Shown here piece by piece: positions 1 through 9,370 of a stretch of 64,000 bases of DNA. Origin of the DNA: Sipunculus nudus (Eukaryota > Annelida > Sipuncula > Golfingiida > Sipunculidae); contig CM049317.1 in NCBI GenBank assembly GCA_026874595.1, positions 51,667,618 to 51,731,617 on the forward strand, written 5' to 3'. The notes below the pieces were generated by a model. It searched no databases, had not been told where the DNA came from, and saw only the letters and a list, made by a program, of their open reading frames with translations. The first letter of the stretch is position 1; each line of letters begins with the position of its first letter. The position numbers and the translations under genes were made by a program.

Positions 1-1560
1 ATATTGCTAAAATGATGTTAACCAAATAGCTCGCAAACAATTTGACCAACACTCACTGAACTTGCACCAGTAAATTTTGTTATGAAGGGCTTGGTCAAGT
101 ATGAAGATGGATGACCTTGACAGAGGCGATAATTCTCAAATGATGTTAATGCAATAACCCGCAAAGAATTTGATTAACAATCAAATTCGTTTCTGCATAA
201 TAACTCCCCTAACATATGATGGATAGGATTCAAACATAAGATGTATCACCCATGGCCCAAGGGAGAAGCTTATTGATATTTGGGTCAGAAAAAAAAAGTA
301 ATACACAGTTTGGTGTTCAGTTGCTGGTGTCTCCTTCATCAGGCCAGAAATGGATGAATCTTTTTCGAGTCACTCTTGTACACCGGCATTACATTTTCAT
401 TGCATATTTCATACAGACAATTTGAAGATTCCCCAGAAAAGGATACACTGGCCCAACGCACAAGAGTGGCTCTCATTTAGACCATGTTTGGACAAATCTA
501 TCTCCACTTCCAACATCTCAAGGAATTTGGACCTATCAACAAAGTTACATTGATATTCATATGTAGCCATTCTACGCATCACAGCGCATCTGTAGACCCA
601 AGCCCAAGAACAGCTGAATCTCATTTCAAGAGAATGACCATTTTATCACTACTAACTAACAGCTGACTCTCTCTAATACTACAAGGTTCAAGCCTCACAT
701 ATAACAAGGCCAATTCAACATACAAATACTAGGAAATATTTGACACAGCCCAGCCAAGACTTCAACCAAGAATAATTGGCACAGGTAATACAGAAATACA
801 CAAACTAAAAATGCATGCAGTTCTTTTATATCATTATTTTGATAGCTTTGAACATTTTCACTTTACCATATCTTTTCTTCCAGTTTATACATGTCAGCTG
901 TCCTTTACAGGTTCTTTAATTTTCAAATATCACTCTTTCAACCCATGCTACCAAAGTACACCAAATTCACAGTACTTCAATTTATAATGACTGCATCTTT
1001 TGCGGGGCCCTTACTGACCTGTCAGTTTTCTAGTTTGATTTTATTTCAAACTACATACAAATATCTCTATTTCAAACTACATACAAATATCTCCAGGCGT
1101 TTTTTTTTGTTATATATTTATTGTCTTTTTTTCATAATGAATTTTAAATTTTAAAAAATGTGTGATGTTAACAATACTTATTTCGTTTAAATAACGTATT
1201 TCTACTACACTAAAAACGATATAGGAAAAAGAAAAAAACACATTTTAGAATACTTGTTGATTTACCTATATGCAAAATTTGAAGAGACTATATTTGATGG
1301 TTTTTGAGAAATATCGCTCTGAAGCCCGTACAGTCTCCTGAAATACTGTTTTGAGAAAACGGCCAAAAACTGTTTGGGAAGAGAAAGTTCGTTTTGAGTG
1401 GAAAACAGAGATATAAGCGCAAGTGACAGTTGTATTTTTTCACTAGATGTTGGGATGAGAATCGGTTTCAATATATAAATTATAAAATATAATGGTTTAT
1501 CAATGTAAAAAAAAAAGGATTTTATTAGGCATCATGACAACTGGAGAACTGTCAAACTAA
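1..1560. other. Unassigned AT-rich flank
   Basis: I see no gene that I can support here. A 26-bp direct duplication occupies about 1043-1094 (the motif beginning atttcaaac recurs 26 bp later). A 71-codon minus-strand reading frame at 409-624 has unremarkable composition and no recognisable motif, so I do not call it. Confidence 0.5.
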
Positions 1561-2060
1561 AGTAGGCGGAGCTTACTTGTCTGAGGGGTCGGGCATCGGC
1601 AATCAGGTCATGGGCTACCGCGCCTGGGCACACGTCAGGTGTGAAGTGACTGATAAGAACGATCACTCTGTTTACTCTGCGCTCTCATTCAGACCACCAT
1701 ATACCCTAATCCAATTAACTGCTTGTCTCTCCCTCTCTCTCTCTCTCTCATTAGATTAATTTACACCAGTCGTATACGCGCTAAATCATGCTGCGGCCGC
1801 TCTTCCTATTTTACCGATCGCTCTCATAGCAAAGACTCCGGCGTGGTTCACTTCGCAAAATTTGTTAGCAGGCGACGTGGTGGTGTAACTTGGTGCCGCG
1901 TTCCTCTCACAAAAATCATTCGTGCAGCGCAGACCCATATTGCTGCACCACCCTCTGCGTTTATCTACATCCTCAACTAATGACACGGGAACCTTGTGAT
2001 CAGCAGTATGTGACTGTCTCTCGTTCAAATAGCGAATTTTATCTTTGCTTATTCTACTCT
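1560..2060. other. GC-richer CpG island-like segment, possibly promoter or exon
   Basis: This 500-bp block is clearly richer in C, G and CpG than the AT-rich DNA on both sides. A pyrimidine tract (CT repeats, 1727-1750) ending in attag resembles a splice acceptor on the plus strand. An 80-codon minus-strand frame (1786-2028) is open across the block and contains a KRR site followed by a cysteine-containing stretch, which is loosely like a secreted peptide precursor. However, it has no signal peptide and GC-rich DNA is prone to long open frames. I do not recognise a product. It could be a CpG promoter, an exon or a transposon remnant. Confidence 0.25.
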
Positions 2061-2064
2061 ATTT

Positions 2065-2223
2065 TCATCGACCCATGACGTTCAGTTTGAAGATAGTGTA
2101 TATTATAGAAGAAGGAACAATGTATTCGGTAATGGTTTTGGCGATGTAATCATGGACCCTGGGAGAAAATGTTAAAGTGTATAACAGGGTCAATATTACA
2201 GAAATAACAATCGATAAATTCAT
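2065..2223 (-). CDS. Candidate small ORF with N-terminal hydrophobic segment
   Basis: Starting at the internal Met near 2223, the minus strand encodes about 52 residues. They begin MNLSIVISVILTLLYTL, a good signal-anchor or membrane segment, followed by a short polar tail that ends at a TGA at 2065-2067. An upstream in-frame Met would add 17 residues without a hydrophobic start. There is no homologue I recognise and no neighbouring gene to support it. It may be a chance frame in AT-rich DNA, where Leu, Ile and Val codons are common. Confidence 0.15.
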   Translation of the reverse strand: MNLSIVISVILTLLYTLTFSPRVHDYIAKTITEYIVPSSIIYTIFKLNVMGR

Positions 2224-2281
2224 ATTTCTGGGTATATTCTTGGTGCCAGGACCCTTATTGGGTGACACTAACATATTTTAG

Positions 2282-2340
2282 GGCAGTGACATAGACATTA
2301 TTCGGCGACTGGAGGAGTACGATGTACAGTTTACTTCTGG
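2282..2340 (+). CDS. Candidate internal coding exon (59 nt), gene unknown
   Basis: This stretch is bounded by ttttag at its 5' side, with a ctaac branch-point-like motif about 10 nt further upstream, and by the strong donor gtaagg at 2341. One frame is open across it and reads GSDIDIIRRLEEYDVQFTSG, a composition that looks protein-like, with charged residues spaced among hydrophobics. The DIRS element would then sit just downstream, in the following intron. I do not recognise the family and no adjoining exon was found, so this is inference from splice signals only. Confidence 0.25.
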
Positions 2341-2371
2341 GTAAGGCGATATTGGGGACGTGTTTGTATTA

Positions 2372-2606
2372 ATTCAAAAATTAAACAAAACTTACCAAGT
2401 TGAAGTTTGATTGGAATTCTGTCGATCCTTGAGTCTGCAGAGATCACGTGAGATTGCAAGTCCGGAGCTCCCATGAGGCAAGTTTCAGAGAACTACACAT
2501 GATCGGGCTGGGCATAACAGGGTGGGCACGTGATCTCTGCAGACTCAAGGATCGACAGAATTCCAATCAAACTTCAACTTGGTAAGTTTCGTTTAATTTT
2601 TGAATT
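2372..2606. repeat. Long hairpin of DIRS-terminus-like sequence
   Basis: Two arms of about 78 bp (2372-2450 and 2527-2606) are near-perfect reverse complements separated by a loop of about 76 bp. The arms contain aattctgtc followed further in by gagatcacgtgag. The same two blocks bound the DIRS terminus at 2603-2643 and 7091-7131, but the intervening bases differ. The 42 bp at 2440-2481 match the reverse complement of 7065-7106 exactly. It may be the element's internal-complementary-region and 3' terminal structure, or a second, related non-autonomous element inserted against the 3' end. Confidence 0.75.
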
Positions 2607-2643
2607 CTGTCTCACCTCTCGTCTTACGAGATCACGTGAGATT
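2603..2643. repeat. DIRS inverted terminal repeat, 3' side
   Basis: These 41 bp are the exact reverse complement of 7091-7131. They begin aattctgtctcacc and end cacgtgagatt. In a DIRS this copy may be the terminus itself or an internal complementary region used to circularise the cDNA. Confidence 0.9.
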
Positions 2644-2666
2644 TTTAGAGTTCATGTGTAGTCAGG

Positions 2667-3773
2667 CTATTGTGAGGCTTGTGTTAAGTTCTGAGTACCA
2701 ATAACTGGTTTATTGTAATATTTAGTGAAGGTGGACTCTGCTGTCCAGCCTGCTGTTTTCAATATAGTGTCAATAGGGAGATTACCTCGTACTGCGGCAG
2801 ATGTTGCTGCAGCTCTGGTGCTTTGCGGTGTAAAGATTGACATATCAATTCCTGCCTCTTTCAGTGTTGATTTAAGCCACCTGGATATTGTGTCCCTAGA
2901 TACCGCTCTGTGCGGCTTTTGCAGGGTTAGGAAGAGCCTATTTTCATCTTGTCTGTAACTACTTGTTCTTTTTATGTACTCTGATAACACAGTAACCACA
3001 CATAAACGGCGATCTGGAGCATATGCTTTCAAAGTTATTTCCTGTTGGTGCCTATTTGGTGCTGATTGTTTAACTAGATCACCTACTCTGAGTTTAACCT
3101 TTGAAGTGGTCAATGTAATATTGTCTACACGTAATAAATGCAGAAACTGTCCTCTTCGCCCTGTAAGCAGGGCTAGGAGTGTAAGCAGTTTATAGGATAA
3201 GAATTTTGTTGACAAGTCTCTTACTGGTGAGAGTGTTCTTAAATATTGTAACACTGTGTTTGTGTCCCATGTTACACAAGTTTTAGGGATGGCCGGCTGA
3301 ATATTAAATACCCCTTTTAAAAACCTGGTGACAAGCGGATGACTACCAAAAGTGCAACCTTCAAATGGCTTGATGATTGTAGACAAAGCTGATCTGACTG
3401 TGTTTATTGCACTGTAACTGAGTCCTGATTTTACTAGTGTGCTCATAAACTCTAAAGCTTGTCCCAGAGATGGTGAAAAGGGATCCACTGACCTTTCACT
3501 ACAGTACCTATTCCATTGGGAAAGGTAAGTTTGGTACTGTTTTTGTGTATTTTTCCTCCATGAACAGAGGATAACGGTTGCTGCTGCTGAAGGAATTTCT
3601 TGTTTTCTGAGGGCTTGCCTGACAAGAGGCAAGCCAGCAGTGTCATTTTCGTGAGTCTGTGAGTTTCCTGTGGTTTCTGTGGTAGTTGTAATGTTGTTTG
3701 GCTGTGCGGTAGTATGCGGGGGTGATCTGTCAGTAGCTGCATTGCTTTCGGGAACCACGGTTGTGTTGTCCAA
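2667..3773 (-). CDS. DIRS tyrosine recombinase (YR)
   Basis: This 368-residue protein is the integrase of the element: it recombines a circular cDNA into the genome through a covalent 3'-phosphotyrosine link. Residues 1-55 are a Thr/Asn-rich leader, about 61-140 form the SAM-like core-binding domain, and about 165-355 the catalytic domain. The first catalytic Arg lies in TGRRGQ (205-209) and the second is Arg320 in QSTRAA. The Tyr nucleophile is probably Tyr353 in FTKYYNKP. Box II, which is normally HxxR, reads QxxR (Gln317), so one residue of the R-H-R-Y tetrad is changed. The frame is otherwise intact. The first Met lies within the end of the RT-RNase H frame, an overlap usual in DIRS elements. 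The start is chosen as the first Met of the open frame; expression may instead rely on reinitiation. Confidence 0.9.
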   Translation of the reverse strand: MDNTTVVPESNAATDRSPPHTTAQPNNITTTTETTGNSQTHENDTAGLPLVRQALRKQEIPSAAATVILCSWRKNTQKQYQTYLSQWNRYCSERSVDPFSPSLGQALEFMSTLVKSGLSYSAINTVRSALSTIIKPFEGCTFGSHPLVTRFLKGVFNIQPAIPKTCVTWDTNTVLQYLRTLSPVRDLSTKFLSYKLLTLLALLTGRRGQFLHLLRVDNITLTTSKVKLRVGDLVKQSAPNRHQQEITLKAYAPDRRLCVVTVLSEYIKRTSSYRQDENRLFLTLQKPHRAVSRDTISRWLKSTLKEAGIDMSIFTPQSTRAAATSAAVRGNLPIDTILKTAGWTAESTFTKYYNKPVIGTQNLTQASQ

Positions 3774-5521
3774 AATGGTAAAATTACAATTCCTGTTGCC
3801 TGTTCTAGTATTATTTTCTTGATTACTTGTGCAAGGATGCTGAAAGGAGGAAAAGCATAAAAGTAATATATAGACCAGTCTATGGAAAAAGAATCTACAG
3901 CGAGAGCATGTGGATCAGGTTTCCAGGCAACATAAGGTATTACCTGATTGTTCAGCCTGGATGCAAAGAGGTCTATTTCAATAGTACCCCACAGGCTTGT
4001 CAATTGTTTAAACAGTTTAGGATTAAGCTGCCATTCTGCATCATGATATACCTCGCGTGATAATTTATCCGCCTCTACATTCTCCCTTCCAGGTAGATGT
4101 GCTGCTGACAGCCAGATGTTTCTCTCAACGCACCAGTCCCAAATCTTCCTTGCAAGAGCATACAATTGAGGTTTTGTACCTCCTTGCTTGTTTATATAGG
4201 TTACAGCTGTGACATTGTCCATAAGTAGCCTGATATGTGTGTTGCTAAGACTATTGCAGAGAGATTGTAATGCTAAGAAAGCTGCCAGCAATTCTAAATA
4301 GTTAATGTGATGTTTAGATTCGCAACTATTCCAATTGCCACCTATTTTTGGATTTCCTAGCACTCCTCCCCATCCTGTGCCACTAGCATCTGTTGACAAT
4401 GTGATGTCCGGCTTTCCCCTTCTCATGGGTTTTTCTACAGAATGTGCATTTCTAATCCACCACTTCAAGTCAGTAACTGCTTTATTAGAGAGCACCATAT
4501 TATGTTCATAGTCACCCTTACTCATTCTAACTGCCTCAGATTTATCTAGCTCAATGTATTTTGTCCTAAGCGGTCCAAGCGAGACTCCTGGACAGCTTGA
4601 TACGAGTATACCTCATACCTCTGCTACCTGCCTGATAGTTGGACGGGGTGATGCATTTAGCCTCTTGCAACACGATACTATGTTGTCTGCCTTCTCTTGT
4701 GTTAATGATACAGTCATTGTTTTTGAATTTAGAATGAATCCTAAGAATTTGATCTCTTGAGAAGGAGTTAGGACTGATTTCTCATTGTGGACTAAAAACC
4801 CCAATCTAGTAAACAGTGAAATTGTATCTGTTACATTTTTTGCACACTCTTCATAATCATCACCAATCAAAAGGGAGTCATCAATATAACCAACATTTAC
4901 ATGCCCCTGTTGTCTTAGTGAGGAATAAACTGGTTTAAGCAGTTTAGTGAACAAGCGGGGAGCAGGCGACAGTCCGTTAGGCATGCAGGTAAATTTGAAA
5001 AACTTTCCCTTCCATGCAAAGCAGAGATATTTCTGAAAATCCCTGTGCACAGGCACCGTGTAGTAGGCGTCCTTTAAGTCCACTGATGCTAAATAACAGC
5101 CTGGTGTGATTAAGTTGATTGCATGATCCAGTGACTCCATTTTAAAGTGGTGGTATTCTATATACTCATTCAGGGCCTTCAAGTTCAGGATAACACGGTA
5201 TTTCCCATTCTTTTTTGCTCTGAGAAATATGTTTGAAAAAACACTGCCCGGCTCAAAGCTTGTTTGCTCAATAACCTGTTTGTTCAATAAGTTCTCAGTT
5301 TCTGTTTGAATAATTTTCTCCTCTGCCGTGTTTAATTTTAAAGGTTTTGGAATGAAGTTCCTTACAGGGGGATAATTTGAGGTAAAGTTTAGTTTAACAC
5401 CCATTACCATGTCCAAAATAAAATCATCTTCTGTTATTGTTTCCCACTCTTGATAATGTGATTTTATTTTTCCCCCTACTGCCTCACATGGTTTACCCAG
5501 CATTGATGGATTACTAGACAT
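3452..5521 (-). pseudogene. DIRS RT-RNase H-MT-like polyprotein, one in-frame stop
   Basis: The 690-codon frame is open except for a single TGA at 4613-4615 (codon 303). Before it lie reverse transcriptase motifs: LNLKALNEY (112-120), catalytic Asp148 in SVDLKDAY, YIDD (212-215) and FLGF (259-262). After it come a linker and RNase H, with STDASG (Asp378), YLELL (Glu410), MDN (Asp435) and EADKLSR (Asp485) by polyprotein numbering. The methyltransferase-like region typical of DIRS follows (DLFAS near 517, AFPPF near 556). Reading resumes in the same frame after the TGA, so this is a nonsense change, not a frameshift. The last 322 bp overlap the recombinase frame. The protein would copy the element's RNA into DNA. 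It is a probable recent pseudogene; read-through is conceivable but unproven. Confidence 0.92.
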
Positions 5522-5577
5522 ATGTAATGAAATGTCACTTGCCTGGGCTATACTTGGTGATGTTCCTTCCGTTTTGT

Positions 5578-6792
5578 TTATCTCCAGCGCGGCCTTGTTT
5601 TGTGTTGTTTGTGCCTCTCTTTTCTGTACGACTGTCCTTTCATCCCTAAAAAAGACTTTGTTACTGGTGCTTTGCCCTTTGTGCTTGTGTGCGATTGTGA
5701 CTTGTAGTGATTGTTGTTACTCCTGTAGTTTCCTTGGTGTACTAGACGCTGAGACAGGGCATTTGAATCCTGGATTCTTTGCATAGATTGCTGCAGATTA
5801 TCACCAAACAACAAGTCTGTTACTGGCACGTCTGCTTTACAGAGTTCTTTGAATTGTCCCTGTAGGTCCCCCTTTAACAGCTCCCTCCTGCGCAAATTAA
5901 GTTCATGATTGGCATGGCTGATGATAGCAGTACCATCCATCAGTTGTCTTATCATGCCGTCCAGATTAACATCATTAATGGACTTAGTGCCCATTTTTAG
6001 GTGCAACAGCGTATCAGCTACTTGGATAGCTGGGGTAACCCCTTTCAAGATGGCTGCTTGGACCCGCTGAAGTCTATTGTCTCTTAGCTTTGTATCCTGC
6101 CTAAGCTTACTCCAGACTTCTTTGTTTACTCTTGTGCCCTAGAGTTTTGTCAGATTTGCAGGGGTCAGTACAGAGTCTATCTTCTCCTTTACAGTATCAC
6201 TAGGATTACCTGCAATGATTTTGTCCACTAACTCTGCGAGTTTAGGGTTAATTTCAGGGCCCAGATCTTCTCTCTTTTCAAATGACAAAGCTATCTGATC
6301 TAAAAATTCAGACTCACCATTGCTGTTAGTTTGAGTAGCAGGTACAGAGTCCAAGAGCTGGTTAAGTTCAGTGTCTTGATCGTAAGCCTCTTTGTCCTCC
6401 TCATCACTGTCAACATGAGGAGTGTTCCCGGTGAGCGCATGGCCGCCATCTTGACTTGGAGTGGCACTGGCTCCACTGGTCCCCGGGGTTGGGTCTGAAC
6501 TGTTGTATCCCTGGTTTTGCTTAAGTTGTCTAATTTCCTGTTGCATGCCTTGAATAGTGTTGGCTAATGCGGCGTGATTTGCCTCAGAGCTTTCTAAGTC
6601 TCTGAACGCGGCCAGCAGGGCGAGCATCTGGGAATCCCCCTTCTCAGGGCTAGCATCTCGGCAACTTGACTCCAGCTCACTGGGTCTGTCTGCCATTGCT
6701 TCCCGGGGTCCCGATTCTTGGATTTTCCTTAACTTAGGCTGAACATGGCTGCTCCTAGAGCTAGCTGAAGGCCCCTTGCCCTTATTATCCAT
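5578..6792 (-). pseudogene. DIRS gag-like ORF, one in-frame stop
   Basis: A 405-codon frame begins with MDNKGKG and ends in a basic tail (KERHKQHKTRPRWR). It is interrupted by one TAG at 6139-6141 (codon 218), after which the same frame stays open to a TAA at 5578. The N-terminal part is Ser/Glu/Asp-rich, with a Gln/Leu-rich, coiled-coil-like stretch at about residues 56-95 and an acidic patch (DSDEEDKEAYD) near 128-138. No zinc knuckle is present, as is common for DIRS gag. It would form the RNA-binding particle component. It lies 56 bp upstream of the pol start and about 300 bp inside the 5' terminal repeat. Confidence 0.8.
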
Positions 6793-7090
6793 CCTTCAAT
6801 GTTTGTTTACAAACAGTTCTATTCGGTCCCACAAGCGCGTGAGCGTGAAATCAGTAGTCCGTTCACAACTAACAGCTAAACTAGACTCTGAACGTCTAAC
6901 TAACCTAAAACAACTATGGAACTAATGAAAAACTGATTCTACAATACAGCCACGATCAGTAGAGCAAGAGAACACTTCTGTACGGTCGAAACCTCAGCCA
7001 AATTATGATATTAAATGACCCGCTAGTAACTTACCTTACAAGCCTCATGGGAACCGGAAGTGCATTGCCTCATGGGAGCTCCGGACTTGC

Positions 7091-7131
7091 AATCTCACGT
7101 GATCTCGTAAGACGAGAGGTGAGACAGAATT
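7091..7131. repeat. DIRS inverted terminal repeat, 5' side
   Basis: This 41-bp block is the perfect reverse complement of 2603-2643. The 42 bp at 7065-7106, overlapping its inner part, are also repeated inverted at 2440-2481 in the hairpin beyond the 3' end. Confidence 0.9.
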
Positions 7132-7796
7132 AGTGTCAATTAGTAAGTGCCGGTAATAAAGATTAGCTCTTTCCCGGCTGACTGACCGCGGCTTCCCCAC
7201 GCCTGTCAATCAACCATTTGCCTAATACCGCGAGATAGCATGGTTAACCAATAAGCAGCTGACAGCTGGTCCTGTTTGCACCCCACGTGGGGTTGACATC
7301 TGAATTAAAATACTTATTTTTCTAATTGATACAATATAACCCCAGGAATGTGTTTTTGTGAAAAGATAGATATAGCAAACATCTATAAAACCAGACGTTT
7401 TTCAGAAAAATGTAATTTTCATGATTTTGACGATGATTAGACCTAAAACAATATTGTTTTCTTAGATAGGAGAACCCTATTTACATGAGCAGTACAATCT
7501 TATTCTGTCATAAAACTGAAAAACTAGGCATATCTGGTCACAGGTAGCACTCTAAGCCTTTACAACAAACTTCACACAGTTTTCATTGCATATAACAATA
7601 TACCCATTAATTATCTGAAATAGTGGGAAAAAAATCAGTTTTGGTTTAATAAATAAGTGCTTTCTTATTCTCATGGCTGAGATTAAATGCATCAACTAGT
7701 TGATTAATTGTTATACTTGTAATGGATATTGTAACTCTGGACATGTCTGTTCATTACAGAGAGCGGTAAACGTGACTGTCATCAGAGATCTGGAAG
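7132..7796. other. Unassigned flank between DIRS and minisatellite
   Basis: The first 150 bp are GC-richer, with a CCAAT box (accaataag near 7245) and a cacgtgg E-box near 7283. The rest is AT-rich. No coding frame or repeat was recognised. Confidence 0.4.
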
Positions 7797-9370
7797 AAGT
7801 ACACCTGGCTGTAACACCACAGACATGGAGTGGCCGGGGACTATTAGGGTAAGTACACCTGGCTGTAACACCACAGACATGAAGTGGCCGGGGACTATTA
7901 GGGTAAGTACACCTGGCTGTAACACCAGATACATGAAGTGGCCGGGGACTATTAGGGTAAGTACACCTGGCTGTAACACCACAGATATGAAGTGGCTGGG
8001 GACTATTAGGGTAAGTACACCTGGCTGTAACACCACAGACATGAAGTGGCCGGGGACTATTAGGGTAAGTACACCTGGCTGTAACACCACAGTCATGAAG
8101 TGGCCTGGGACTATTAGGGTAAGTACACCTGGCTGTAACACCACAGACATGAAGTGGCCGGGGACTATTAGGGTAAGTACACCTGGCTGTAACACCACAG
8201 ACATGAAGTGGCCGGGGACTATTAGGGTAAGTACACCTGGCTGTAACACCACAGACATGAAGTGGCTGGGGACTATTAGGGTAAGTACACCTGGCTGTAA
8301 CACCACAGACATGAGGTGGCTGGGGACTATTAGGGTAAGTACACCTGGCTGTAACACCACAGTCATGAAGTGGCTGGGGACTATTAGGGTAAGTACACCT
8401 GGCTGTAACACCACAGACATGAAGTGGCTGGGGACTATTAGGGTAAGTACACCTGGCTGTAACACCACAGACATGAAGTGGCTGGGGACTATTAGGGTAA
8501 GTACACCTGGCTGTAACACCACAGACATGAAGTGGCTGGGGACTATTAGGGTAAGTACACCTGGCTGTAACACCACAGACATGAAGTGGCCGGGGACTAT
8601 TAGGGTAAGTACACCTGGCTGTAACACCACAGTCATGAAGTGGCTGGGGACTATTAGGGTAAGTACACCTGGCTGTAACACCACAGACATGAAGTGGCCG
8701 GGGACTATTAGGGTAAGTACACCTGGCTGTAACACCACAGACATGAAGTGGCCGGGGACTATTAGGGTAAGTACACCTGGCTGTAACACCACAGACATGA
8801 AGTGGCCGGGGACTATTAGGGTAAGTACACCTGGCTGTAACACCACAGACATGAAGTGGCCGGGGACTATTAGGGTAAGTACACCTGGCTGTAACACCAC
8901 AGACATGAAGTGGCCGGGGACTATTAGGGTAAGTACACCTGGCTGTAACACCACAGTCATGAAGTGGCTGGGGACTATTAGGGTAAGTACACCTGGCTGT
9001 AACACCACAGACATGAAGTGGCCGGGGACTATTAGGGTAAGTACACCTGGCTGTAACACCACAGACATGAAGTGGCCGGGGACTATTAGGGTAAGTACAC
9101 CTGGCTGTAACACCACAGACATGAAGTGGCCGGGGACTATTAGGGTAAGTACACCTGGCTGTAGCACCACAGACATGAAGTGGCCGGGGACTATTAGGGT
9201 AAGTACACCTGGCTGTAACACCACAGACATGAAGTGGCCGGGGACTATTAGGGTAAGTACACCTTGCTGTAACACCACAGACATGAAGTGGCCGGGGACT
9301 ATTAGGGTAAGTACATCCACTGTAGAGTAAGTACACCTGGCTGTCATACCACAGACGTGGCCAGGGACTG
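7797..9370. repeat. 54-bp minisatellite, about 28 monomers plus degenerate edge
   Basis: The monomer runs gtaagtacacctggctgtaa, then caccacagacatgaagtggc and cggggactattagg, plus one g. The GTAAG landmarks fall at 7849 + 54n through 9307 without a single indel over 27 periods; monomers differ only by point changes (cc/ct near the centre, gac/gtc, a few singletons). Because 54 is divisible by 3 and the monomer has no stop in several frames, frames of 500-540 codons exist on both strands (18-residue repeats). The last 60 bp (9308-9370) are degenerate. I treat the long frames as by-products of the array, not as genes, although an expressed repetitive protein cannot be excluded from sequence alone. 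Confidence 0.95.

Larger units (their letters stand above)
2603..7131 (-). mobile_element. DIRS-like tyrosine-recombinase retrotransposon
   Basis: This 4.5 kb element reads on the minus strand in the order gag (6792-5578), RT-RNase H-MT-like polyprotein (5521-3452) and tyrosine recombinase (3773-2667), the last two overlapping by 322 bp. Its ends are perfect 41-bp inverted repeats. This architecture (inverted termini, YR instead of a DDE integrase, no protease) is that of DIRS elements, which integrate from circular DNA and leave no target-site duplication; I found none. There are no frameshifts, but gag and pol each contain one in-frame stop. The recombinase stop lies only 24 bp from the inner edge of the 3' terminal repeat. 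Confidence 0.93.

Noticed and set aside
7840-9310. TTAGGG in each 54-bp monomer as telomeric repeat
   Set aside because: Only one hexamer per 54 bp; no tandem TTAGGG.
7711-9347. Frames of 500-541 codons on both strands
   Set aside because: They exist because the 54-bp monomer is a multiple of three and lacks stops; there is no signal peptide, unique domain or flanking gene structure.
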